Below are positions 1-11,310 of a stretch of 64,000 bases of DNA, one piece after another. Below the pieces are notes generated by a model. The model was not told where the DNA came from. It saw only the letters and a list, made by a program, of their open reading frames with translations, and ran no database searches. The stretch is from Toxorhynchites rutilus septentrionalis (Eukaryota > Arthropoda > Insecta > Diptera > Culicidae): positions 113,202,716-113,266,715 of the forward strand of contig NC_073745.1 in assembly GCF_029784135.1 (NCBI RefSeq). The letters run 5' to 3'. The position numbers were made by a program, and so were the translations under genes. Every line of letters begins with the position of its first letter. The first letter of the stretch is position 1.

Positions 1-1449
1 CCAAAGAGCCTGACTGGGTACGGGAGTAAAATGTGCCCCAAACCAAATCACCAGCTGTATGTAAAATATTGTATAGTGTACCAAATATGAAATTTTGACA
101 GTAGTACCATATATTGGAGTTCTTATATGGTACAATATAGGATCTATGGTGAAAAATGCAGCTGTTCTTTTTTTTTTCACGCCATTCTCAATAGCTGAGA
201 CAAAAATATGAAAAAATACTGAAAGTACATCTTGCTAAGGTGTATCCATCAATATTTTGAAACAATTTTTTCATCAAAAAATCAAATACTAAAAAAAAAT
301 AAAATTAATTTTTATTTGAAGATTAATTTTTTTTTTAATTTTGAGACTCAGCACTACTCTAGTTTGCATTCAAATTTCTTGCTATGTCTATTTTATGTAT
401 ATGTGATATTTTTAAGAATTTTTAGAGTATTTTTCGCGACACAAAAAAAATTATATTTTCAGGCATTTCGAAAATTAAAAAAAAAAATATTAGTTCGAGA
501 CCCACTTTTACTCTAATTTTTTTATTTAAATGCATTGGTATGTGTTGTTTTTTCCACATGTAGCGTACTTTTTCTAGAATTTTTAAGGGGATCGCGCGAA
601 AGAAAAATTTTATTTGGCCTTTGAGCATTTTATATTTATTTTGAATTTAGAGACCCATTTATATTTATTTAATTTTTATTTTTTATATGTCTAAATTTTG
701 TCGGTATATTTAGACTTTTTTTTTCTCATATCTTGAAATATATGAGATTATCTTTACATTGGATTTAGACGCTTACCAAATTCATAGAAGTCAGCAGAAC
801 GATGAAGCTCTGTGAGAAAAACTAAAGTCCTTGTGGAAAGATCATTCGAATTAATGAGAAGAACACTGGAAAAAAATCCAAATTATTATTTTCTTTTTAT
901 TTTAATCTTACTATTGAAAACCACGAAATAAAATAATCGATTTCAAGAAAATAAAAATAATAATGCGGACCATGAGGAGAATTATTTTTGTGCTTCGCAA
1001 TGCTCTTAAAAATTCAGGGCAAAATTACACTACATGTAAAAAAAAGACACATATGAACGCATTTAAATAAAAATTAGAGCAGAAGTGGGTCTCAAAGTTA
1101 TATTTTTTTTTCAAAATTTCGAAATGCCAGAAAATATATATTTTTTGTACCGCGTATTTAATTTTTCTTATTATTAGATTTTCTGATGAAAAAAAAGTTT
1201 GAAGATATTTATCGATACACCTTAGTAAGATATAATTTCAGTATTTTTTCTTATTATCATCTCAAAGCTATTGAGAATGGCGTAAAAAAACGAAAAGTTG
1301 CATTTTTCACCATAGATCCTATGGTGTACCATATAAGGACTCAAATACTGCAAAAATGTTTTACTTAGTACCCTATACAATATTTTCTATACAGCTGAAG
1401 ATTTGGTTTGGGGGCACTTTTTACCCCCTTACCCAGCCAGACCCTTTGG
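1..1449. repeat. Large foldback (inverted-repeat) element
   Basis: The left end (starting ccaaagagcctgactgggta) is matched in inverted orientation by the segment ending at 1449. The match continues inward for roughly 400-550 bases per arm, through shared blocks such as the capacity to read gatctatggtgaaaaatgca in both arms. The two arms are separated by only a few hundred AT-rich bases around 600-1010. No transposase frame is present; the open frames inside are short and lie in AT-rich arm sequence. This is the structure of a non-autonomous foldback or large MITE. The left end coincides with the window edge, so the true outer boundary and any target duplication cannot be seen. Arms differ by many substitutions and small indels, suggesting an old insertion. 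Confidence 0.8.
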
Positions 1450-1725
1450 AAATTAAAGAAAATATTTTTTGTACCGCGCAACACAGAAAAAAATTTAAAA
1501 AAATCACACATATCTAGTTAAAAAAAAATGTTATCTCGAAGCTTTTGAGGATGGCGTGAAATAAACGAAAAAGTACGTTTTCACTATAGAACCTATGGTA
1601 AACCACATAGGGGTTCGAAAAAACTGCCAAAATTTCTTATTTGATATCCTATACTATATTTGCCATACAGGTGGTTTTTTGGTTTGGGGCCACTTTTTAC
1701 TCCCTTACCCGGCCATTCAATATAC
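1450..1725 (+). repeat. Extra diverged arm of the same foldback family
   Basis: This segment repeats, in the same orientation and with more divergence, the right arm seen at about 1140-1449. It shares the tttttgtaccgcg block, the 'gaacctatggta' block and the terminal 'ggtttggggccactttttac' plus 'cttacccggcca' end. It therefore looks like a half copy of the 1-1449 element lying directly beside it, from a second partial insertion or an arm duplication. Confidence 0.7.
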
Positions 1726-1729
1726 CAAA

Positions 1730-1850
1730 TGGTGGCTCTAGAATGACAGTTCGTTGTATGAACTGAACTGAAATTCAAACGATTTTTAGGAGTTGTAGTG
1801 GTAGAATGAATGCGGAGTCATTAATTATTAGTCCTGTCTATTTGCAATAA
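1730..1850 (+). repeat. Dispersed repeat shared with 55480-55605
   Basis: The block containing 'gtatgaactgaactg' followed by 'gagttgtagtggtagaa' and 'cattaattatta' recurs at about 55480-55605 in the same orientation with moderate divergence. No coding potential. It is a dispersed repeat of unknown class; the second copy lies inside the hAT-like element at 53768-61525, close to a 'gacgtaggact' motif. Confidence 0.65.
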
Positions 1851-2889
1851 TAAACTGTTGAAAAAAAAACAGATAGACATTCTAACATTAAAAAACAGTG
1901 AAATTGTTTAATTTCAAATAACGAATCATGAGCAGTATGAGAGTAAAAATAACTAACCTTGGAAAAACTCACTTCTGAAATGTAAATTGTAAAAAAAAGT
2001 ATGAGAGATCCTTAAGAGATCCTGGATATGTAACCTATCACGGTGTCTTCATCCATTAAAGAAGTTTGAGCAAGACGAGTAATCTAGAGAATACTATATT
2101 TTTCGTCAGCTAAGAAATCAGCATAGAAATCAGTTTCTTGCAGATAATTTCAAAACATGTAATTTTAATTTAATTATGAATAGGGAAGGCAATTTTTTTT
2201 AAATATCTCGAGAATGGCTGCATTTTGAAGCAAATTTGATAATGAGATTTTTGGTTTCAAATCATTTCAGGATTCATAATTTGTGGCTAAAAATGATTGT
2301 TAACATACAAACATTGGAAGTTTCGGAAATTCATAAAAATTATTTGTTCCACAAAGTTCGTCGAAAATAGTTTAACTTATTTTTGAAATCTACTAAATGA
2401 CTTCTATTTTATATGAAAAAAAAATCAATATACATATTTTAGACATTTCAAACTAAAGTTTTTTCCCGTAAATGAAAAAAAGAGTACTAATTTTTTTCTC
2501 ATTGTGTATTTTTCACGCCTGGACATCAATACTCTATAACTCTTTCTAAGACACTATTTCGGTACGACTCATAGACTCATTTTGAGATATAAAGTATCAA
2601 AGATTTCTCTTACTAAAATCGAAACGCCCTTTTCAAAGGTTACACTTGAGTCGAAAACTTCCCAATTGCTGTAGAGAATTCATATTTCCTCCAGCTCAAA
2701 CGGAATACAAACTTTCATTCGAATCAAAAATACTCATTTGTCATTTGTCGATTTCATTTGGAATTGCTCTTTTATATCCTTCATATCTGTGTAACGCACC
2801 TAGACTACTCAAACTTTTGCAGATTAAGATGTTTTTAATTGATAAAAAAGAAAACCACTGCATAAAAATAGTCCATCGTCACGAAGTTC
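1851..2889. other. AT-rich stretch, nothing recognised
   Basis: About 1 kb of AT-rich sequence with frequent homopolymer runs. The longest frame (2646-2939) opens on a non-ATG codon and shows no recognisable domain. Nothing else was found. Confidence 0.5.
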
Positions 2890-2992
2890 ATGACAGATAC
2901 ACTAGACAACATATTAGAGGAACAAAGTGCGAATTCTAAAATTTAAAGTGATTTTCTGGATGCTGTAATTTCGTGAAAAATCAACACATATA

Positions 2993-3911
2993 CAGGGTGG
3001 GCCATTTAAAGTGGAAGCATCTGGCAACCTCATAACTTTTGACAGAGATGTCAGATTAACAAATGTCATACCGCGTTGGAAGCGTCATTTCAGTACAATT
3101 TTAACCATGGAACAATACACACCTAAACAACGCGCTGAAATTGTTCAGCTGTACATTCAAAATAACTTCTCAATTGTGTTAACTAAACTTGCGTGGAAAA
3201 ATAAAAATAAAGTTAAAACATCGCCTGGAGACAACACTATACGTCGATTATATGCCAAATTTATATCGTCTGGTAGTGTTGGTAATGCCAGTCATCTGTC
3301 CAGACAACGACCAAGATATTTCGACGAGAATATTGATGCCGTTCGAGCCAGTGTTGCAGAGACTCAATCGACATCAGGTCGCCATCGTTCGCAAGAGTTA
3401 GGCACCGATTTTTTATTACCATTTGTTCGTGAAAATGAATTGGACAATTACTGGTTCCAACAGGACGGCGCTACATGCCATACAGCGGCTGCCACGACCA
3501 AATTATTGCGCGAAATGTTCCCCGGAAGATTAATATCGAAAAACGGCGATTATGACTGGCCACCAAGATCACCTGATTTGACGCCTCCTGACTTTTTTTT
3601 TATGGGGATATTTAAAATCCAAGGTATACACTGGTAAACCAAGGACCCTGGCTGCGCTGAAAGACAATATCCGACAAGAAATTGCTGCCATATCGGCCGA
3701 AACATTGGGCAAAGTGATGGAAAATGCCGAAAAAAGGGCACATTTTGCGGTCAAGGCCAGAGGCGGTCATTTACGAGATATCATAATCAAAAAGTAGTTA
3801 GAACAAATCTCCTTGGACCAAAATAAATGAATTTCAAAAAAAAATTAAAATTCCACTTCTTTACTTTGCTATTGCAATAACAAATCCTTCCACTTTAAAT
3901 GGCCCACCCTG
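2993..3911 (+). mobile_element. rosa-type (DD41D) mariner, internally deleted
   Basis: The ends are cagggtgggccatttaaagt and its exact inverse, each flanked by TA (2991-2992 and 3912-3913). This is the target duplication of the Tc1/mariner superfamily. The element is about 920 bases, shorter than a full mariner of about 1.3 kb, because the middle of the transposase gene is missing. It sits inside the foldback family described at 2890-4612, so it is the younger insertion. Non-autonomous as seen. Confidence 0.88.
3107..3797 (+). pseudogene. rosa-like mariner transposase, deleted and frameshifted
   Basis: The first in-frame ATG (3107) opens a helix-turn-helix DNA-binding region beginning MEQYTPKQRAEIVQLYI. 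The frame then jumps from the start of the second helix-turn-helix (RHRSQELG) directly to the C-terminal catalytic part, so the first catalytic aspartate is lost with the deletion. The motifs WFQQDGATCHTA and SPDLTPPDFF carry the second and third acidic residues, 41 residues apart. That DD41D spacing defines the rosa clade. A run of nine T at 3593-3601 has one base too many, so the original frame closes at 3637. The neighbouring frame continues the family-like C-terminus to a stop at 3795-3797. It cannot encode active transposase. Confidence 0.85.
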
Positions 3912-4612
3912 TATATGAGATGTACATCATTTGAAAGCTCCTTATGAAACAAGGTACGAGGTTTGTAAGGAGTGATGATACTCACACGTATACATACGCA
4001 TTCCCACATTCTGTGACTCAAACTCGTAATCGTATCCCACCATGCAGATCTCTTTTCCCTTCTTTTGAAAGTCGAAAACAAGCTTTCGGAACATTCTATT
4101 TAGAAAAAGTCATCGCGTCATATGAGAGTTAAAAGGTTTGCTATCTGTTTTCAAAATAATAATGTTTTCAAAAAATTTCAAACAATAACGATTTTAAAAA
4201 CCATTTGATGAAAAAAAAGATGAAAATATCCCTTCCCAACACACCAAAAAATTCGTAGATCAGCCTAAAGACAGCTAAAGATAGTTGCAATAAACATGGG
4301 ATACCATACTAATGATGGAATTCGGAAATTGATCAACGCCTTCGAAATCGAGTTGAGATATCAGCCAGCATACGAATATGAGTTTGAGTCAATTTTCATA
4401 CATTAGCACATACATTCGCCATTTTTAGAGAAATAAGAACCATTATTCGGAAAACAGATAGCAAACCTTTTAACTCTCATGTGACACTATGACTTAATCT
4501 AAATAAAATGTTCCGGAAGCTTGTTTTCGACATTCGAAAGAAGGGAAAAGAGATCTGCAGGGTGGAGTACGATTACGAGTTTGAGTCACTGTATACTTGT
4601 ACTCATCACTAG

Positions 4613-7600
4613 AGATGGGCAAACCGTCCGCGAACGGTACCGTAAACCGGGGGCAAATTGATCACTATCCTCAGAAAAATGTGAATATTTCCGATCGTTT
4701 TAGTTAGATTAATACCCAATTATTATTAAAGTCAGTACTGGTGCTAAGGCCACAAAATGTTATGGAAAGCTTTGTTCAAAAAAATCCTTGAGCGTTAATT
4801 TGGTTCATTTTCTGTTTTAATAATCATTGTCGATAAATAAATTCATTTATCACGTTATCTCGCATTAATTTATTTTAATTTACAAAATGTATAATTTATT
4901 TAATTTATTAAAATATGAGCGTCCCTCACCACTTCAGCTGTTTAATGAAACACCCACGTAGATAACTACAAATGATGCTAGAACATTAGTATTAATCATA
5001 AAACATCATGTGTAAGATAACCGAATAGATGTCATAAATCAAAATATTGCAATATTTTTAGTCATCACATTGCTGCATAATGAATGTAACTCAACGGAGG
5101 AATAAGCGAAACATTAAACAATCTTCATTCAATATTTGTGCAACCGATTTGTATCGTCCCACCGCTGACAGGCGCCTCTGCTAACCGGACAAGCGGACCG
5201 GTTTATTGAACTCTTGCATGAAATATGATAGCAATAAATTCTGCATTATTATTCGCCGCCTCACTCTAGTCCTCCCCCGTCCTGTTAGCATGGTTGTGTT
5301 TCGAGCTATACTTTCGGATTCAAACGGTGCGGGAATGTCGAAAACTGCTCTACTACCAGACCAGGGCAACTACTATTGCTCTGGTCGGGTTCGGTAGCCG
5401 GTAGCCAGTCGATACCAGCAGCTGTGCCATAAAGACTATTAGTGTACGTTAGAGTATCCGATGGCATCACGCGCCTCCGCCTAGAACGAGCGATGGGAGC
5501 TGCATGGTTTTAGGACTAGCACCGAACGATGCCTTTAAGAAGGCTCCCCCCATTGTTGGCGTCTGTAAGTCGGGGCCCAAATTTAATTATGTGTCGAGCC
5601 CGTGTGGCTCAACCCGACAAGCGTTAACAACGAGCATCAAATTGAGCGGTATTGGGGTGTTGGGTAAAGTGAGCCTTTCTGGAAGCAGAGTAACTCGATG
5701 AAGATTCCATACATCTGGGCGGCTGTTAATGTCGCCAGCAATCATTTATTCATTTTCTGTGAATTTTTTAACAACAAAACACTTCATTCACTAAAATCAT
5801 TTATATTTAATTTACACGGTTAAGTGCTCTTATTACTTCAGCTACTAGTCTAGTGACCAGACCAGATGAGAGCCTCTGGTTCCATAGCATTTTACTTTTA
5901 ATCAAACATGAGTATGGAAGCAATTATTTTCCACAATCCTCTATGAGTAGATAGCCTTCTTATCTGTTGCTCAATATCGAATTTCCCAGCTGTCTCAAGT
6001 TTGTCATATGTCTCGTTGCGTTATGTAGAAGAACAACTGTTTCTCATCTAACAATATTCGACACTTAACACACGGCTGGATACACAAATGTCGCATGAAA
6101 GCGAATAGTGCCAACACAAAGAAAGTTGAGACAGAACTAGAAGGTTGAAAACGGATATTAAACTAATTGTAATTGATACAATGAAACACCATACGACCAA
6201 TGGCGACGACAGTAAAGCCGTTGAAACGAGCGAACCGGATGAAGTAATTATGAAAGGACATATTGTTGGAGATAGCGTCAGTTCTGTCTTTTCTCATGCC
6301 GTACGAAAATTAGTACCAACGCCACACGAAATGAGCCACCTGTTTAGAAGGGAAAAAACTTTCAGTAGTTATTCAATTCGGATGTGGAAATTCGTAGTTA
6401 ATTGGAATACATGTCCCCGACTTGTTCTGCAAACTACCAGTGGGATACGACACGGTTAGGACCTACAGTGTAGGTAAAAAGGGAGAAACTGGAACATGAA
6501 CTGATGCAGCACAAATTTCTGCTAACACCATTCCGATTATGTACGAGCTGGAGGTATGCTCGGAGCGCTGCACAGCATCGACAAGTTGTATCCGTAAGCA
6601 ACGTCGCTATCGGACACGACAGACACATGTGCACTCGCAGCAAACATTCTAAATGAAGATATGCCACAGCATCATCGCGTCGCTGCCACTTTGGCTCCTC
6701 TCAACGAACGGATAGTCGTCCGTCGCAACCCAAACACACAGACTGGAGGTGGAAAAGTTTACGGCAAATAGCTTCAAGAGCGGATAGGGAAAAAGTTTTC
6801 CTCTGACAGATAAATTGCTATGGAAACACCAACTAGTTTCACCAGCTGGCAGCCAGACATATTTATCGCAAACAACTAATGGGCTTTTTCACCTACTAAT
6901 GTTTCTACATTTGCCCAATAGCCGTTGCCCAAAATGACCAATTATCACATTAGCGCTCTTTGTTTCTGCTTGTATTGTAGTGTCGCTATCCTCGACACGG
7001 TTAGGTAATGCTGTTAAGTGAATATCGGGTCATCACTGTACTCCATGCAACCGCAGTTCCTTAATCAGCGCACCGGCAGCAAGGATGCTGAATGAGGTAG
7101 AAGCTGGAGTCACAACAGCCATTTTCCTAACTTGTGGCAAGAGCAGTAAAAATCGGCCTTCATTTTATTTTGTCTTTCTAACCAAAAGGAATTGTCCAGG
7201 CAGCATGCGTACATTCCTATGTTGTCCCTTTGTATCCTTCAAAGTGTGCAAGAGTGATGTGAAAAATTGCCGTAGGATCGTTTGTTCATGTGCTATCTCC
7301 GAGCATTCCAACATAATTGTACTCAAATTGTTCTGCCACGTAAATTACATAGCTGATGAGAAAAAAGGATTCCGAACCGATCAAGCTCCACAAATTTGAA
7401 ACATTATACTCCATAACCTTTTGAATGGATACAAAACATTAATGACTTCACTCTTTTTTTGGTGTACCTTTATGAATTTGTCCTGAAACGGTTCACTTTT
7501 ACATACCTGGTGTGTCACATCGATTATTTGGATAATTTAAAAAGTGTCCGCGGTTTCTACGTAAAATTAGGTTCTTCGGGAGCATATTGCGGGTTCAAAT

Positions 7601-7824
7601 TGAAAATCTAAATATCGGTCGCGTTATGAAAAAAGCTCAATTTTTAACGTTTAATATTTATTTAAAATTATTTGATTTACGAGATTTGCGCACCAATCGA
7701 TTCGACCTAACAATCTATTTATAAATCTTTAGTTTTTTTTATTGAAATAGTAGTTTTAGATTAGTTTATTGAAATAGCTTCTAATGTCCCATACATTTGT
7801 GCAACCTCAAAACCACGGACTCCA
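4613..7824. other. Long stretch with no recognised element
   Basis: No family-level match was found. The region is less AT-extreme than its surroundings between about 5150 and 7050. The longest ATG-started frame is 6181-6459 (about 92 residues, MKHHTTNGDDSKAVETSEPD at its start), without a recognisable domain; a coding exon is possible but unsupported. The frame at 7085-7399 is likewise anonymous. Around 4656 a short 'gggggcaaattgatcac' resembles the end motif of the foldback at 59955-61036. Confidence 0.4.
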
Positions 7825-7869
7825 CGATGTGAGTGGAGCGGAGAATCCTACTCCGCTCCACTCACATCG
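7825..7869. repeat. Perfect 19-bp hairpin
   Basis: Arms cgatgtgagtggagcggag (7825-7843) and its exact inverse (7851-7869) flank a 7-base loop, aatccta. The arms are GC-rich compared with the surroundings. There is no U-run after it on either side to suggest a terminator, and no gene nearby. Confidence 0.95.
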
Positions 7870-8334
7870 AAGAACTTAATGACGATTATCATCTTTCTCT
7901 ATCTATATCTATATGTATCTAGTATAAGCATACAGAAGTTCGGTATGGTGTTTTCTCACTAATTTGCTTTCCTTTTATAGATATTCAGTTCGATCAGGAA
8001 AGTTATGTCAGTTTGGACAATGTTTATGTGGATGCAGCTATCGGAATGTTGATCAATGAATATTTATCAGTATGTAAAATTTCACACAACGCCGTAGCTG
8101 ATTTCAATACCAATTCGAACAAACTTTACATTCCACTCTGCAATCAAGTTCTAAATCAATTCAATTTCAAATTGTCATGGACGTATTTATTATAATATTA
8201 TATTAGATATGACGAATAAGAAATCACAAAATCTTCACGCGATGATCACTGCGACTGACAATTACAAAGTAAGATAATGCATAAAATATGGTTTATTTTT
8301 GAATGTGAGAAATGTGATTCTAATAAATCTTATA

Positions 8335-8475
8335 AAATAAATACCTTTGGGAGCTGAGACCGATACTGATATTGTACAAGTGTTTCCCGTTTAGCGCGCT
8401 TCCGCTCTCTTGTTGCGGGCTCAATGAATGCGCAGCAATAACGGTACAGGGTTCAACGTGTTGAACATGTCTGAC
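8335..8475 (-). repeat. Dispersed repeat shared with about 23610-23720
   Basis: Read on the minus strand, this region contains 'agcccgcaacaagag', then 'acaatatcagtatcggtc' and 'agctcccaaaggtatttatt'. The same blocks in the same order occur on the plus strand at about 23645-23715 ('agcccgtaacaagag', 'acaatattagtgtcggtc', 'cgctcccaaagatgtttatt'). The spacing differs by a small indel. No coding capacity and no visible terminal repeats; probably a MITE or decayed repeat. Confidence 0.55.
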
Positions 8476-8888
8476 CCATCGTTGACCGCAAATTTCTAAT
8501 TAATCTCAACTCTGATAAGCCTCTTCACTATATGCCACAGAAACGTACACGATTAGAAACAGTGTCAAATTCACTGTATGATTTGGAAGCCATTCTCGGA
8601 AGTCCCACTTCATGACGAACTGTAACATATTCAATACAATCTCATTAACACTTTCGTCGCCCAGAGCGATTTGGTCGAGTTTCTTGCGGGCCCAAATTCA
8701 ACTGTCGGTGCGCTAGAGAAATAAGCGGGCAACGATAGCAATGAATTCGGGTTCGATTCAGGACTACTTTTCTGTTGAATCCGAATGGAATCAACTAAAT
8801 GTTGATTAGAAAACTTATGAAAATCTTTTTTCACCCAATTATATACAGTGTTGCCAGTGATAATAAAAAAAGAAATTCAACCGAACAT

Positions 8889-9572
8889 ATTTCTCGCGTA
8901 ACTTTTGAAAAGGTCCAATGTAACATTTTCGTCAACTCGAGAAAAACGAAGTTGAAGACCCAAACATTATCCCGCGAATTGTCTTAAAAGCTTTCGATCT
9001 TTATCGCTACTTTCACCACTAGCAGTCAAGAATAACTCTGAAAAACCAATCGTAACTGTTGTTCCGTGATTTGAGATTAAAGTTGAAGACTAAGAGCGAA
9101 AAATGTTACATTGGACCTTTTGACTGCCCGCATTTGCACATTGGACATATTACGTTGCACGATAAGAATTTGAAACTAACTACTAAACAACAATCCAAAT
9201 AACAGCATTTCATTCTAAAGGCAGATTATTATTGTTATCACTCGTCTAATTGCACTAAAATCGGTAACAACACCTGTAAGAAACAAAAACTCAAAACGAC
9301 CGAAGTACGACTTCGTATTGTGTTGACTGCTTTGTTACTTCGGACGTTTCAGGCGTCGGAGAAAAGAGGCGTCCGAAGTAACAGCCGGGCGCATAAAACC
9401 CGAATCTGTACATTGGATATTTTTTGTATCGGCGATAAAAAGATGAAGAAGATAGATACGTGAACGATTGTTTTTGTAATACATTCAATGATTGAAAACT
9501 AATAGCGTGCATCCATTAACTCGATTTTTTTACATTTGTTACATAGGACCTTTTCAAAAGTTACGCGAGATT
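8889..9572. mobile_element. MITE-like element with an inner foldback
   Basis: The left end, tctcgcgtaacttttgaaaa followed by ggtcc, is matched inverted at 9546-9570. A second, inner inverted pair joins about 8905-8960 with about 9075-9122 ('aaaaggtccaatgtaacatt'). There is no transposase. The right 130 bases (about 9440-9572) recur almost unchanged at 50676-50812 without the left half, so the family is present more than once. No target duplication was recognised. Confidence 0.65.
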
Positions 9573-10025
9573 TGTTCTCTATACTTTAATGGATGACGAT
9601 GAATAATTAAAATTTTATTCGAGACTATGGAGTATTCTGTTCAATCGATTGCGAAGCTTCAGTAAATATATCATACCAATAACATATGCCTCTTTTGTGT
9701 GAAAATAATCGTCATAAACCATATCACATTTGGCAACTTCGACTTTCCAGGTGATTCGTTTTCATTGTTCTTTACGCTTGGTATAGGAGAATTGTGTAAT
9801 ACGCACCCCCTAAGCGAGAATGGATTTATTTTGACCGTGCTCTTAAAAATTAAGGTAACAACTACGTCAGTACGTAGATTAGTTAACCCTCAGTCATATG
9901 TAGTCGTTCTGTATTTTAGATACTGAATAACAAAAGTGCTACGAATTTTATTTTGTAAGACGCCCTAATTTTATATTTCCAACCATACGGTGTTAAATGG
10001 CGCAGCAGAAGTATAATATGCTCAT

Positions 10026-10068
10026 AAGCTGTTTCTCTCAGAGACTATGGAGCTCAGAGAAACAGCTT
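10026..10068. repeat. Imperfect hairpin with 13-bp arms
   Basis: aagctgtttctct and its inverse agagaaacagctt enclose about 17 bases. The motif caagctgtttctct recurs at about 10449, just beyond the MITE at 10217-10442, so it is a local repeat rather than a regulatory hairpin. Confidence 0.6.
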
Positions 10069-10216
10069 GTATGAATGAGAGATCCCATCAATCTATTCAC
10101 TTCATGCCCACTAGCGAAGAGAAGAAACCGTTTCTCCGGTGAGCGTGTTCTCCCAGTATTAGTGCATTAATTCTCCAGCTCGCGCTCTTTTTTTCCTACA
10201 TTCTCAGAGCACATAA

Positions 10217-10442
10217 TGTGGATGCCAGATATGAAGACATGTTTTCGTTTTGAAGACATTTAATTTTGTGAATACATGCTGATATCATTTCAAAGTATGT
10301 AAAAAAAATGGTTTTTATGATTTATCGAACATGATTTAGAAATATCATGATGGTTTGCTCATTTTTGTTCATTTTGATTACAACGAATGAAGACATTCAT
10401 TCGTGTCATGCAGAGATATTTGTAAAAATCATCTGGCATCCC
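10217..10442. mobile_element. Small MITE with GGATGCCAGAT ends
   Basis: The left end ggatgccagat is matched by atctggcatcc on the right, giving an element of about 225 bases. The interior is AT-rich and non-coding. A single end of the same kind (gggatgccagat) occurs at about 28933. No exact target duplication was found, so the superfamily is left open. Confidence 0.55.
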
Positions 10443-10868
10443 TCACATACAAGCTGTTTCTCTCGTGAGAATGTTATCCGGCCGAATGCAAGCAAATTGC
10501 TCCGATCGAGGGTATGCCATACTGCCCGATGGTAAGCTGATGCGGAAAATATCGAATTGAGAAGGAAATTAATCCTTTCTTACCATTTTGTTCATCTGAG
10601 ATATCCCCTGGGAACTCGACTCAATAAATATGACACAGTTATCGCCTCTGAATCGGTTGAAAGCAACAAAAACCTTATACAAATGATGTAGAAAATTACA
10701 TTGAAAATCACTTCCAAAGAAAATTATTTGCGCGTTTTAGACACATCTTCAATAGGTAGAAAGCTAAAAGAAGAAGCAAGGTGCAAGTTTTTTTTTCTGA
10801 GAATGAGAATAATAATTGCGTAACTCGGATAGGCCTCTGTGTATTAAAAAAAAAATTTTTTTTCTTAG

Positions 10869-11010
10869 ACGCACATTTGTTTTTTCTAACCTCAAAATGT
10901 TCACCGGACGGCGTAATAGTAAATCTGAAAGCGAGGGAAGTAATGACGACGAAATAGTGCGAAGCTCTAGAAGAAAAGATTCAAAATTGATTGATTTTGT
11001 GATTTTTTGA
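10869..11010 (+). CDS. Possible short coding exon, unrecognised
   Basis: A pyrimidine tract ending in ttttcttag (10859-10868) looks like a splice acceptor. Downstream, an ATG at about 10897 in a favourable context (caaaatg) opens MFTGRRNSKSESEGSNDDEI and continues to a stop at 11008-11010. The peptide is rich in Ser, Glu, Asp and Arg, unlike the noise frames around it. No domain is recognisable, and no donor site or partner exon was identified. It may equally be chance. Confidence 0.2.
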
Positions 11011-11310
11011 TTTTGATTTTGAGTGATTTTTTATTCAAACGGTTTATAGATTTTCCAATGAGTTTGTCAACATCATATTTTAATCAGACATTTGCTTTTT
11101 GAGTTATAATTTTTTGAAAGAAGGATCAATCATTTTAATCAAGCCCTTTTGAAAAATCAGTCGTAATTTAAATTGGTCATATAATAATAAAAAATGTAAT
11201 TTTAGGTATTTTCCACCATTTGTACCATGTTTTAAAAACAAATTTAGAGGGTCGGTTTAACAACCGGCTGATTTGGGATAGAATCGCTCTATACGGGAGT
11301 TGTATAAATA

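Larger units (their letters stand above)
2890..4612. repeat. Second foldback family, interrupted by a mariner
   Basis: The sequence at 2900-2992, including 'tttcgtgaaaaatcaac', resumes after the mariner at 3914 and reaches a module around 3960-4155 ('agtgatgatactcacac' to 'aaaaggtttgctatctgttt'). That module reappears inverted at about 4452-4610. The 2900-2992 and 3960-3990 modules also occur, in the same order, in the right arm of the element at 47798-48742 (on the opposite strand). The two loci thus share an end module. Boundaries are approximate and no target duplication was identified. Confidence 0.65.

Noticed and set aside
232..516. 94-residue frame at the left end
   Set aside because: It runs through the foldback arm in poly-A/T-rich sequence, with Phe/Lys-dominated composition and no ATG at its start.
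7905..7925. (TATC)n microsatellite near the hairpin
   Set aside because: Too short and interrupted to be notable.
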